This document shows, piece after piece, positions 15,001 to 26,251 of a DNA stretch of 64,000 nt. Positions within the stretch are counted from its first letter, which is position 1; each line of letters starts with the position of its first letter. The notes under the pieces were generated by a model. That model did not search any database and was not told where the DNA came from. It saw nothing but the letters and a program-made list of their open reading frames with translations. The position numbers were made by a program, and so were the translations under genes. The stretch is from Apostichopus japonicus (lineage: Eukaryota > Echinodermata > Holothuroidea > Aspidochirotida > Stichopodidae): NCBI RefSeq assembly GCF_037975245.1, contig NC_092574.1, positions 11,493,213 to 11,557,212 on the forward strand, written 5' to 3'.

Positions 15001-16740
15001 AGAGTAATAACCTATTTGTGTTTGTATTGCAATGATTTAGTATTCATATGCCAATTTGAAGAGTGTTTAAAAAAAACATACTGCATCATTTTGTTAAAGA
15101 AATGCCTGATTGTTTGTTTCTAGTTTATATTTTATAGATGTGTCAGACGTTTCCAGCTACCAATACCACCAATCACCTTCCACAACTCACCAGCTAGATT
15201 CCCCCAGCCTTTTGCCACGAGCAAAAGAGTAATAACCTATTTGTGTTGGTATTGTAATGATTTTAGTATTCATATGCCAATTTGAAGAGTGTTTAAAAAC
15301 AAAACATATTGCATCATTTAGTTAAAGAAATGCCTGATTGTTCTTTTCTAGTTTATATTTTATAGATGTGTCGGACGTTTCCAGCTACCAATACCACTTT
15401 CCACAACTCACCAGGTACATTCCCCCAGCCTTTTGCTACGAGCAAAAGAGTAATAACCTATTTGTGTTTGTATTGCAATGATTTTAGTATTTATATGCCA
15501 ATTTGAAGAGTGTTTAAAAACAAAACATATTGCATCATTTAGTTAAAGAAATGCCTGATTGTTCTTTTCTAGTTTATATTTTATAGATGTGTCGGACGTT
15601 TCCAGCTACCAATACCACCTTCCACAACTCACCAGGTACCTTCCCCCAGCCTTTTGCCACGAGCAAAAGAGTAATAACCTATTTGTGTTTGTATTGCAAT
15701 GATTTGAGTCCTGGGTATGACTCTAAACTACATCCAGTAGTGGGGCCTTGACTTGGGAAAGTTGAGGTTTGGGGAGTGTGGAGCCGCCCCTTAGCCACTA
15801 TTGCTCCCAGGAGTGCCCTGACCCGGGGCATGAGAACCTGTTTAGATTACCAATTATGGGTGAAATAATATCAACTCTACTGCGGGGAGTTGGACCTCGC
15901 AAAAGAGTAATAACCTATTTGTGTTTGTATTGCAATGATTTAGTATTCATATGCCAATTTGAAGAGTGTTTAAAAAAAACATACTGCATCATTTTGTTAA
16001 AGACATGCCTGATTGTTTGTTTCTAGTTTATATTTTATAGATGTGTCAGACGTTTCCAGCTACCAATACCACCAATCACCTTCCACAACTCACCAGCTAG
16101 ATTCCCCCAGCCTTTTGCCACGAGTAAAAGAGTAATAACCTATTTGTGTTTGTATTGCAATGATTTTAGTATTTATATGCCAATTTGAAGAGTGTTTAAA
16201 AACAAAACATATTGCATCATTTAGTTAAAGAAATGCCTGATTGTTCTTTTCTAGTTTATATTTTATAGATGTGTCGGACGTTTCCAGCTACCAATACCAC
16301 CTTCCACAACTCACCAGGTACCTTCCCCCAGCCTTTTGCCACGAGCAAAAGAGTAATAACCTATTTGTGTTTGTATTGCAATGATTTGAGTCCTGGGTAT
16401 GACTCTAAACTACATCCAGTAGTGGGGCCTTGACTTGGGAAAGTTGAGGTTTGGGGAGTGTGGAGCCGCCCCTTAGCCACTATTGCTCCCAGGAGTGCCC
16501 TGACCCGGGGCATGAGAACCTGCTTAGATTACCAATTATGGGTGAAATAATATCAGCTCTACTGCGGGGAGTTGGACCTCGCAAAAGAGTTATAACCTAT
16601 TTGTGTTTGTATTGCAATGATTTAGTATTCATATGCCAATTTGAAGAGTGTTTAAAAAAACATACTGCATCATTTTGTTAAAGAAATGCCTGATTGTTTG
16701 TTTCTAGTTTATATTTTATAGATGTGTCAGACGTTTCCAG
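1..16740. repeat. Higher-order satellite array, 223-bp monomers with embedded 194-bp segment
   Basis: The basic monomer is 222-227 bp and contains the landmarks ttgccacgagcaaaagag, gatgtgtcggacgtttcc and ttgcatcatttagttaaag. Every second, third or fourth monomer carries an extra 194-bp segment followed by a repeat of 42 bp of monomer sequence, so one unit is 236 bp plus 2, 3 or 4 monomers. Units measured between equivalent points are about 683 bp (2 monomers), 904 bp (3) and 1132 bp (4). In order along the window they run about 684, 1132, 682, 904, 683, 683, 904, 904, 903, 904, 904, 904, 904, 1132, 904, 904, 904, 903, 682. Copies are nearly identical, which fits recent unequal exchange. No gene, tRNA or rRNA is visible inside. 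The array continues beyond the left edge of the window. Confidence 0.97.
548..783. repeat. 194-bp segment plus 42-bp duplicated monomer sequence (representative; 20 copies)
   Basis: The segment starts at gagtcctgggtatgactc (548) and ends at gggagttggacctcg (741). It has no similarity to the 223-bp monomer. The 42 bp before 548 are repeated at 742-783, so the segment lies between long direct repeats. Full copies start at 548, 1680, 2362, 3266, 3949, 4632, 5536, 6440, 7343, 8247, 9151, 10055, 10959, 12091, 12995, 13899, 14803, 15706 and 16388, and a partial copy occupies 1-57. A 90-codon open frame spans most copies but begins at TTG with no upstream ATG and runs into monomer sequence, so it is not taken as a gene. 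Confidence 0.93.
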
Positions 16741-19700
16741 CTACCAAGTCCACCAATCACCTTCCACAACTCACCAGCTCGATTCCCCCAGCCTTTTGCC
16801 ACGAGCAAATGAGTAATTACCTATTTGTGTTAGTATTGCAATGATTTTAGTATTTATATGCCAATTTGAAGAGTGTTTAAAAACAAAACATATTGCATCA
16901 TTTTGTTAAAGAAATGCCTGATTGTTCTTTTCTAGTTTATATTTTATAGATGTGTCGGACGTTTCCAGCTACCAATACCACCTTCCACAACTCACCAGGT
17001 ACCTTCCCCCAGCCTTTTGCCACGAGTAAAAGAGTAATAACCAATTTGTGTTTGTATTGCAATGATTTAAGTATTTATATGTCAATTTGAAGAGTGTTTA
17101 AAAAACATATTGCATCATTTAGTTAAAGAAATGCCTGATTGTTCGTTTCTAGTTTATATTTTATAGATGTGTCAGACGTTTCCATCTACCAATTCCACCA
17201 ATCACCTTCCACAACTCACCAGCTAGATTCCCCCAGCCTTTTGCCACGAGTAAAAGAGTAATAACCAATTTGTGTTTGTATTGCAATGATTTAAGTATTT
17301 ATATGTCAATTTGAAGAGTGTTTAAAAAACATATTGCATCATTTAGTTAAAGAAATGCCTGATTGTTCGTTTCTAGTTTATATTTTATAGATGTGTCAGA
17401 CGTTTCCATCTACCAATTCCACCAATCACCTTCCACAACTCACCAGCTAGATTCCCCCAGCCTTTTGCCACGAGCAAAAGAGTAATAACCTATTTGTGTT
17501 TGTATTGCAATGATTTTAGTATTCATATGCCAATTTGAAGAGTGTTTAAAAACAAAACATATTGCATCATTTAGTTAAAGAAATGCCTGATTGTTCTTTT
17601 CTAGTTTATGTTTTATAGATGTGTCGGACGTTTCCAGCTACCAATACCACGTTCCACAACTCACCAGGTACCTTCCCCCAGCCTTTTGCCACAAGCAAAA
17701 GAGTAATATTTACTTTGTGCATTATTTACTTTGTGTTTGTATTGCAATGATTTTAGTATTTATATGCCAATTTGAAGAGTGTTTTAAAACAAAACATATT
17801 GCATCATTCAGTTAAAGAAATGCCTGATTGTTCTTTTCTAGTTTATATTTTATAGATGTGTCGGACGTTTCCAGCTACCAATACCACCTTCCACAACTCA
17901 CCAGGTACCTTCCCCCAGCCTTTTGCCACGAGCAAAAGAGTAATAACCTATTTGTGTTTGTATTGCAATGATTTAAGTATTTATATGTCAATTTGAAGAG
18001 TGTTTAAAAAACATATTGCATCATTTAGTTAAAGAAATGCCTGATTGTTCGTTTCTAGTTTATATTTTATAGATGTGTCGGACGTTTCCAGCTACCAATT
18101 CCACCAATCACCTTCCACAACTCATCAGCTAGATTCCCCCAGCCTTTTGCCACGAGCAAATGAGTAATTACCTATTTGTGTTAGTATTGCAATGATTTAA
18201 GTATTTATATGTCAATTTGAAGAGTGTTTAAAAAAAAAACATATTGCATCATTTAGTTAAAGAAATGCCTGATTGTTCTTTTCTAGTTTGTTTTATAGAT
18301 GTGTCGGACGTTTCCAGCTACCAATACCACCTTCCACAACTCACCAGGTACCTTCCCCCAGCCTTTTGCCACGAGCAAAAGAGTAATATTTACTTTGTGC
18401 ATTATTTACTTTGTGTTTGTATTGCAATGATTTTAGTATTTATATGTCAATTTGAAGAGTGTTTAAAAAAAAAACATATTGCATCATTTAGTTAAAGATA
18501 TGCCTGATTGTTCGTCTAGTTTATATTTTATAGATGTGTCAGACGTTTCCAGCTACCAATACCACCTTCCACAACTCACCAGGTACCTTCCCCCAGCCTT
18601 TTGCCACGAGCAAAAGAGTAATAACCTTTTGGGTTTGTATTGCAATGATTTAAATTTTCATATGCCAATTTGAAGAGTGTTTAAAAAAAAACATATTGCA
18701 TCATTTTGTTAAAGAAATGCCTGATTGTTCCTTTCTAGTTTATATTTTATAGATGTGTCAGACGTTTCCAGCCACCAATACCACCAACCACCGTACACAA
18801 CTCACCAGCTAGATTCCCCCAGCCTTTTGCCACGAGCAAAAGAGTAATAACCTATTTGTGTTTGTATTGCAATTATTTAAATATTTATATGCCAATTTGA
18901 AGAGTGTTTAAAAACAAAACATATTGCATCATTTAGTTAAAGAAATGCCTGATTGTTCTTTTCTAGTTGATATTTTATAGATGTGTCAGACGTTTCCAGC
19001 CACCAATACCACCAACTTCCCTACACAACTCACCAGGTACCTTCCCCCAGCCTTTTGCCACTAGCAAAAGAGTAATAACCTTTTGGGTTTGTATTGCAAT
19101 GATTTAAGTATTTATATGTCAATTTCAAGAGTGTTTAAAAAACATATTGCATCATTTTGTTAAAGAAATGCCTGATTGTTCGTTTCTAGTTTATATTTTA
19201 TAGATGTGTCAGACGTTTCCAGCTACCAATTCCACCAATCACCTTCCACAACTCACCAGCTAGATTCCCCCAGCCTTTTGCCACGAGCAAATGAGTAATT
19301 ACCTATTTGTGTTAGTATTGCAATGTTTTAAGTATTTATATGTCAATTTGAAGAGTGTTTAAAAACAAAACATATTGCATCATTTAGTTAAAGATATGCC
19401 TGATTGTTCGTCTAGTTAATATTTTATAGATGTGTCGGACGTTTCCAGCTACCAATACCACCTTCCACAACTCACCAGGTACCTTCCCCCAGCCTTTTGC
19501 CACGAGCAAAAGAGTAATAACCTTTTGGGTTTGTATTGCAATGATTTAAATTTTCATATGCCAATTTGAAGAGTGTTTAAAAAAAAAACATACTGCATCA
19601 TTTTGTTAAAGAAATGCCTGATTGTTCGTTTCTAGTTTATATTTTATAGATGTGTCAGACGTTTCCAGCCACCAATACCACCAACCACCCTACACAACTC

Positions 19701-19970
19701 ACCAGCTAGATTCCACCAGCCTTTTGCCACGAGCAATAGAGTAATCACCTATTTGTGTTTGTATTGCAATGATTTAAATATTTATATGCCAATCTGAAGA
19801 GTGTTTAAAAAACATATTGCATCATTTAGTTAAAAAACTGCCTGATTGTTCGTTTCTAGTTTATATTTTATAGATGTTTCAGACGTTTCCAGCTACCAAT
19901 ACCACCAACCACCTTCCACAACTCACCAGCTACCTTCCCCCAGTCTTTTGCCACGAGCGAAAGAGTAATA
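16740..19970. repeat. Divergent flank of the satellite, simple monomers without the 194-bp segment
   Basis: About fifteen 210-227-bp monomers follow one another with many more substitutions and small indels than in the main array (for example gtttaaaaaacatattg, cagccaccaataccacc, aataaccttttgggtttg). None contains the 194-bp segment. Two monomers carry a shared insertion of about 20-30 bp containing ttactttgtgcattattt, near 17708 and 18388. Rising divergence toward an array edge is expected where unequal exchange no longer homogenises copies. Confidence 0.93.
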
Positions 19971-20310
19971 ACCACCAAATACCACCATCGACAAGCCCCA
20001 TCTTCCTTGACCACCACTAGCCACCTTCCTCCAGACTTCCCCAGCCACCAACCACTAAATACCACCATCATCAAGCTCCAGCTGCCACCGAACACCAGCC
20101 ACCAGCTACAAGTCACCAGCTTTTTTGCCACGAGCGAAAGAGTAATAACCACCAAATACCACCATCGACAAGCCCCATCTTCCTTGACCACCACTAGCCA
20201 ACTTCCTCCAGACTTCCCCAGCCACCAACCACTAAATACCACCATCATCAAGCTCCAGCTGCCACCGAACACCAGCCACCAGCTACAAGTCACCAGCTTG
20301 TTTGCACGTT
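19951..20310. repeat. Two 177-bp CCACC-rich repeats at the satellite boundary
   Basis: The landmark ccacgagcgaaagagtaata occurs at 19951 and again at 20128, 177 bp apart. Between these points the sequence is a run of CCACC/CCAGCC words found nowhere in the main monomers, joined to the monomer end. A third partial junction lies at about 20301. Open frames on both strands here (20007-20321 plus, 19868-20419 minus) are by-products of the biased composition. Confidence 0.85.
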
Positions 20311-20575
20311 CAAAAGAGTAATAAAGTATGTGTGTATGTATTTCAATGAATTTACTATATATTTTGTCGAGTGTTTTAAGGAAAATAAAGTATGGCACCA
20401 TCCACCGACCACTAGTCACCAGCCACTAGCCTTTTGCCATGAGCAAAATAATTATTACTTATGCATGTTTGCATTGGAATTGATTTTATTATAGATTATT
20501 TTGCGAATTTTATGCGTGTTACATAACATATAAATGCATTATTTTAAATAGAAATGATTGATTGTTCTCATCTAG

Positions 20576-21835
20576 TTCCAAGTTCGAAGTTTATTTTTCC
20601 ATCCACCAACCACGAATTACCTGCACCAGACACCAATCACCAGCCAACGCCAGATGTTGTCTCCAGCAGATGAAGTGATTGCTTGCAGCCTCCACTTGAT
20701 GAAGTGACCGATTGCAGCCTCCGCCAGATGAAGTGACCGCTAGCAACCACCAGGAACTCTGCCATCTACCGTCCTATCACCCAGTCTCCATAGTATAAAG
20801 TAGTCCAGGTCAGTACCAGATAAATTTGTTCCTAAATGACGCATTGATTAATAGTCCTCATACTTCAACATAGATGTACGAGAGGAACCCATATCCAAAG
20901 ATTGCTTCAATATTTTTGAGTAATATTTCTCTCATTTCTCGGCAGCCTGAAGATGAACTGGAAGAAAATACCTGCAAACACCTCCAAGATATTTGATCGA
21001 CCTTCCATCGTTAATCCACCACTGCGAACTCGTAATTTCTCAATGAAGATGAACTGGAAGAAAATACCTGCAACCACCTCGAAGATATTGGATCGACTTA
21101 CCACTGTAATAAGGTGTAGGGTGAGGATGTATAGACTATACTTCAAGGAGATATTACTACATCAATGAGAATTAAAGCAGAGCTGGAATATTCTCTAGTT
21201 CCAAGTTCCAAGTTATTTCTCAATCCACCAACCACCATCCACGAATTACCTGCACCAGACACCAATCACCAGCCAACGCCAGATGAACTGAAATGGTTGT
21301 AGTCTCCGCCAGATGAACTGAATGCTTGTTGTCTCCAGCAGATGAAGTGATTGCTGGCAGCCTCCACTTGATGAAGTGACCGATTGCAGCCACCAGGAAC
21401 TCTGTCATCTACCGTCCTGTCACCCAGTCTCCGTAATATAAAGTAGTCCAGGTCAGTACCAGATAAATTTGTTCCTAAATGACGCATTGATTAATATTCC
21501 TTATACTTCAACATAGATGTACGAGAGGAACCCATATCCAAAGATTGCTTCAGTATTTTTGAGTAATATTTCTCTCGTTTTTCGGCAGCCTGAAGATGAA
21601 CTGGAAGAAAATACCTGCAAACACCTCCAAGATATTTGATCAACCTTCCATCGTTAATCCACCACTGTGAACTTGTAATTTCTCAATGAAGATGAACTGG
21701 AAGAAAATACTTGCAACCACCTCGAAGATATTTGATCGACTTACCACTGTGAATTGTGTAGGATGAAGAAGTATAGACTATACCTCAAGGAGTAACTACT
21801 ACATCAATGAGAAAGCAGAGCTGGATTATCCATAT
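20576..21835. repeat. Tandem duplication of a segment of about 630 bp
   Basis: The block that begins agttccaagttc near 20576 recurs from 21198 with the same order of landmarks: cacgaattacctgcacc at 20611 and 21240, then cagcctgaagatgaactg at 20943 and 21586. Offsets of 629-643 bp reflect small indels. Inside each copy, a unit of about 96 bp starting agatgaactggaagaaaa is itself doubled, and a short unit around gatgaagtgaccgattgcag is repeated two to four times. No protein product is recognisable. Confidence 0.85.
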
Positions 21836-21939
21836 CTCTTGTCGGTTTATCGAAGGACATCACATTACTTAATACTACACGTCTTAAATTGTTAACGTAA
21901 AATTCATGGTATATGTCCACATCAGAATTTTACTTCGTA

Positions 21940-22434
21940 TTTTTTTTATTTACTTGATTTACTTTGCTTACTTTGCTTACTTTGTTTACTTTATTTACCT
22001 TATTTACTCTATTTACATTATAACTTTATAACTTTATTTACTCTATTTACATTATTACTTTATTTACTCTATTTACATTATTACCTTTTTACTCTATTTA
22101 CATTATTTTATTTACTCTATTAACATTATTTACTTTATTTGCTTTCATTACTTTAAGTACTTTATTTACTATATTTACATGATATAAATTATATATTTTA
22201 TTCACTATATACTTTATTTATATTTTTTACTTTATTTACTTTATTACTATATTTACTCTATTTACATTATTACTTTTTTTTACTCTATTTACATTATTAT
22301 TTTTTTTTACTCTATTTATATTATTTACTTTATTTACTTTAATTTCTTTCATTACTTTAATTACTTATATATATATATGTATATAATTATTTTATTAATA
22401 ATTATTAATAATTATTAATAATTATTAATAATTA

Positions 22435-22440
<6 letters not shown>
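21940..22440. repeat. TTTAC-type low-complexity tract
   Basis: Long runs of tttactttatttac/tctatttacatta words of variable period, ending in taataattat repeats near 22395-22440. No coding content. Confidence 0.9.

Positions 22441-22510
<70 letters not shown>
22441..22510. repeat. (AT)n microsatellite
   Basis: Two AT-dinucleotide runs separated by attcattc. Confidence 0.95.
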
Positions 22511-22512
<2 letters not shown>

Positions 22513-22646
22513 TTAGCCTTTGTCTTTCAATTTCAGTCTTTTCAAAGTTTCTCTTTCGAGATCCGGCTTCTCAATACAGATCTCATAGTTTAAGGCAATA
22601 TTTGTCACCAAAACAGAATTCGCATTGTTCGATGCTGGTGACAAAT
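22509..22646. repeat. Hairpin cassette, copy 1
   Basis: A non-repetitive block of about 138 bp beginning ttcattagcctttgtc. It ends with a perfect 10-bp inverted repeat, TTTGTCACCA (22601-22610) and TGGTGACAAA (22636-22645), separated by a 25-bp loop. A second copy lies at 23269-23405. Confidence 0.85.
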
Positions 22647-22649
22647 GTG

Positions 22650-23110
22650 CCTACGTTTACTTTGTTTACTTTATTACTTTATTTACTTTATTAACTTTAT
22701 TACTTTATTTACTTTATTTACTCTATTTACTTTATTACTCTATTTACTCTATTTACATCATTACTTTATTTACTCTATTTACATTATTACTTTTCTTACT
22801 CTATTGACATTATTTCTTTTTTACTCTATTTACGTTATTATTTCATTTACCCTATTCGTTTTTATATACAATTATAGAGGTGTATGTGTGTGCGTGTGTG
22901 TTGCTTGTATATACAATTGTAAATATTTACATTATATACTTTATATAATTTATTCACTCTATTTATATTTTTTAAACTTTATTTATCTTATTTACTTTAT
23001 TTACATTATTTACTCTATTAACTCTATTTATATTTACTCTATTATTACTTTATTTATTTATTATATATATATATGTGTGCGTGTGCATGTGTGTTTGGTT
23101 TGTATATACA
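22650..23110. repeat. TTTAC-type low-complexity tract
   Basis: Same word set as 21940-22440, with short gtgtgtgcgtgtg tracts near 22880 and 23075. Overlapping open frames here are caused by the absence of stop codons in the repeated words. Confidence 0.9.
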
Positions 23111-23210
23111 ATTATATATAGAATTCTTATCAATATGTGTGTGTGTGTGCGTGTGTGTGTCGCTTGTAAATACAATTGTATATAGAATTATTTATGTACT
23201 ATCTATACAA

Positions 23211-23216
<6 letters not shown>

Positions 23217-23262
<46 letters not shown>
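23217..23262. repeat. (AT)n microsatellite
   Basis: Uninterrupted AT-dinucleotide run directly before the second hairpin cassette. Confidence 0.95.
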
Positions 23263-23263
<1 letters not shown>

Positions 23264-23268
23264 TTAGC

Positions 23269-23405
23269 CTTTGTCGTTCAAGTTCATATAACAGAGTCTT
23301 TTCGAAGTTTCTCTTACGAGATCCGGCTTCTCGATACAGATCTCATAGAGTAAGGCGATATTTGTCACCAAAATAGAATTCGCATTGTTCGGTACTGGTG
23401 ACAAA
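23269..23405. repeat. Hairpin cassette, copy 2
   Basis: Close copy of 22509-22646, about 760 bp downstream. The 10-bp arms TTTGTCACCA (23361-23370) and TGGTGACAAA (23396-23405) are unchanged although the loop differs. A fragment with ctggtgacaaatgcc recurs near 23966. Confidence 0.85.
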
Positions 23406-23865
23406 AGTTACTTTATTACCTTTATTTACTTTACTTACTTTATTTACATTGTTTACGCTGTTTACTCTATTTACTTTGTTTACTTTATTCACTTTATTTA
23501 CTATTTATTTTATTTACCTATACAATACTCTATTTACTCTGTTTACTCTATTTACAGCATTACTTTATTTACTCTATTTACATTATTACTTTATTTACTC
23601 TATTTTCTATAGTTACTTCATTTAGTTTATTTAGTTTATTTACTTTACTTTATTTACTAGATTTACTCTGTTTACTCTATTACTTTATTTACTCTATTTA
23701 CTCTCTTTACTTTATTTACATCATTACTTTATTTACTCTATTTACATAATTACTTTTTTTACTCTATTTACTCTATTATTCCATTTACTCTACTTACATT
23801 ATTACTTTATTTACTCTGTTTACATTATTACCTTATTTACTTTATATACTTTATTTGTGTGTGCT
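23406..23865. repeat. TTTAC-type low-complexity tract
   Basis: Third block of tttactttatttactc words. Together with the blocks at 21940 and 22650 it forms an alternating arrangement of simple sequence, AT run and hairpin cassette. Confidence 0.9.
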
Positions 23866-23869
23866 TGGC

Positions 23870-24570
23870 TTGTATATACAATTGTATCTAGGATTTTTAA
23901 TGTAATATCTCTACAATTTTAATTATCTATATATTTATTTGCCTTTGTCGTTCATTTCTGGTGACAAATGCCTACAATTGAATTCCGGTCTCTGTACCGG
24001 TTTCGAACCTCTGGATACTTAATCAGTGTCCATAGTCTAATGGCCATGTTATCTGCTTATCAATCTAAATGGGGTAAAGATTGGGTTTTTAGTCCAGGGG
24101 TTTTCATGATTTTCACCACATTTTGTATTGCAATCTTTTAAAGTTGGGCAAAGTTACTGTAGTTTATCAAAGTATATGATTATTTTGTTATTTATAACAA
24201 AGTTTACTTTGGTTATGTTTGCACGATAACCGAAATAATTTGTGTGTGTTAAAATCATGAACACATCCATGGTTTTCCCAGTCATTTATAAACAGATTAC
24301 CTCTTGTCTGTATGGTATAGGTAATAACTGTGTCTCGTTTTCTTTACTTAGTGTACTAAGATCTAAATTTACTTTACAGTGTAATCCTTCGTTCTTTTAT
24401 TCCTTCATATTTTCAGAAAATGCATATTGTAATAGATATAGTACTTAGTAGGTATAGAGAATATATTCAGACACACACGATATTTCCTCCATGGGGTTAT
24501 TGAATAGCGGTGTACCTAAAGTTGTGTGTGTGTGTTCGTTAACAGAGGTCAAAGTCTTAAAGCACTGTGA
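23870..24570. other. AT-rich spacer without recognised gene
   Basis: Apart from a fragment of the hairpin cassette at 23935-23975, nothing recognisable is seen. The open frame at 24242-24448 is short and has no familiar motif. Confidence 0.6.
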
Positions 24571-24574
24571 ACCA

Positions 24575-24693
24575 TGTGTGTGTGTGTTTCTTTCTTTATT
24601 TCTTGTCAATGCGAATTAAACCCATGCCACACTGCAATTTGGAAAATCTCAATGTTGCAGGAGGAAACAAATGTGCAGTGTTTGATGCACGTG
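24575..24693 (+). repeat. Dispersed 110-bp unit, copy 1, interrupted by a SINE
   Basis: Contains tgccacactgcaatttgg and gtgcagtgtttgatgcac. It matches 25261-25395 in the same orientation and three inverted copies inside the 92-bp array (29530, 30272, 31108). Where other copies continue into ccctttcat, this one changes into unrelated sequence shortly before the SINE. Confidence 0.85.
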
Positions 24694-24702
24694 ACCTTGT
24701 TA

Positions 24703-25065
24703 GAGGGCGTTGTGGTCAAGTGGTTAAGGCAGTGGACTTGTGATCTAAGGATTACAGGTTCGAGCCCTGGCCAGATCATTGCGTTGTGTCCTTGGGCAAG
24801 GCGCTTTATCTCCATTGCCTCTCTTCACCCAGGTGTATAAATGGGGACCTGCGAGGTAACTTGTAAATATAGTTGCATGTGCCGGTTTGTGGTTGCACCC
24901 TATGGGAAGTCCCCCGGGGGACACGTGGTTGTGGTGTCCCCGGAGAGATGGATTGAATTGTGCACACTTTGGTGTGTGGGTGTGACAAGTTAAGTTGTAA
25001 AGTCGTGTGAGGAGGCATTAGCCTCATACAAGACTGTAAAACCTTCAACTTTAACCAAAATATCT
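24703..25065 (+). mobile_element. tRNA-derived SINE
   Basis: The head is tRNA-like, with an A-box-like TGGTCAAGTGGTTAAGG from 24712 and a B box GGTTCGAGCCC at 24757-24767, as needed for RNA polymerase III initiation. The following body (tgtccttgggcaaggcgc, cttcacccaggtgtataa) is a word set I associate with tRNA-SINEs of marine invertebrates. The 3' limit near ctgtaaaaccttcaac is approximate, and I could not find convincing target-site duplications. The 5' head also appears alone near 39812-39830 (gagggcgttgtggtcatg). The tRNA part is not a working tRNA gene because the arms pair poorly. Confidence 0.85.
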
Positions 25066-25260
25066 CGAAAGTAACATATGTAGTGGAGGTAAAGGTCATT
25101 CCATTATAGGTCTACTGGAGACTCTCCGCCAAAATACTTGAGATATTGAAATAATTTTGGGACACAGTACGAAAGATTCCTTGCTACGCATTTATCAAAG
25201 CTTGTATCCTGTATAAATGAAAATGAGGAAATAAAAATTTATATATATATATTTATTTAT

Positions 25261-25395
25261 GTGTGTGTGTGTGCGTTTCTTTCTTTATTTCTTGTCAATG
25301 CGAAGTCAACCTATGCCACACTGCAATTTGGAAAATCTCAATGTTGCAGGAGAAAACAAATGTGCAGTGTTTGATGCACGTGCCCTTTCATAATC
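25261..25395 (+). repeat. Dispersed 110-bp unit, copy 2
   Basis: Same sequence as 24575-24693, here reaching gcacgtgccctttcat, which is the inverted form of the start seen in the array copies. Preceded by a GT run at 25259-25275. Confidence 0.85.
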
Positions 25396-25690
25396 ACCTC
25401 TTGTGTTGCAAAGGCCTTCAATTAGCTCAGAAGAGTTGCTCAGTTCATCACATTCATAATAAAAATTAAACAATTATTTTTCAGATGAAATATGTTATAT
25501 GAACATGTCTGGGTGTGATGAATATGTATATATATGGCATTTACTGGACGTAACCAGGTTCTTTGTCAGTAGGGAATTCACGTCTCGATAAATCACTTAC
25601 GTCCACCGTAGTACCCATATCTCCATATATCTCCATATATCTCCATATATCTCCGGATCTTGTGTAGTAGTAAAAAATATCATCCACGGT
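25396..25690. other. Spacer without recognised gene
   Basis: Holds only a short tandem tract (tctccatat words, 25620-25655). The left boundary of the Penelope-like element to the right is not sharp. Confidence 0.55.
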
Positions 25691-26251
25691 ATTGGCTCAC
25701 GAATAGTGTTTAGGAAAACATAGTTAATGCAATGAAAAACATTATAAGAAATGAAACTTTATCAAACTTGTCCGTCAACGGCACAAGAAAGTCAACCATG
25801 CAAAGAACGATGCAAAAAATTTCTGAAACTGTTGATATTGCAATCGATGCCATCATGCATAACAATCCAGGTATTGGTATTGAATGGCGGGATCTCCAGA
25901 CACTATTCATGTTTGCTACCTCACAAACGCATTTTTTATTCAATGATAATTACTATGATCAAGTGGACAGTGTGGCAATGGGTTCATCATTAGCACCGGT
26001 GTTGGCAAATCTCTTCATGGGTCATTTGGAGAAACAATTTCTGAATGATTCATTTGCCTCATCCAAACCTTATCACTACCCCGGATATGTTGACAATATT
26101 TTCTGTCTTTTCCCAAATTAGGGTGAAGCCATCAATTTCCTTCAATTTATCAATACCCGGCACCCTAACATAAAATTCACTATTGAGAAGCAAAAAGACA
26201 GTACGCTACCTTTTCTTGTATGTGCTTGTCAGCAACATTGGTCATTGCAAC

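Noticed and set aside
611-16681. Recurrent open frame of about 90 codons in nearly every higher-order unit
   Set aside because: Every copy begins at TTG without an upstream ATG, crosses from the 194-bp segment into ordinary monomer sequence, and is kept open only because the copies are nearly identical. No protein motif is visible, and single-base changes truncate it (6440 unit, 16451 unit).
1-20310. CRISPR-like or phage-like repeat array
   Set aside because: Repeats are contiguous 223-bp monomers without unique spacers, and the window is clearly eukaryotic.
19868-20419. 183-codon minus-strand frame and overlapping plus-strand frame
   Set aside because: Both arise from CCACC/GGTGG-rich 177-bp repeats; the minus product is a Trp/Gly/Val-rich periodic string.
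24703-24780. Functional tRNA gene
   Set aside because: A and B boxes are present but a full cloverleaf does not form, and the sequence continues into a SINE body.
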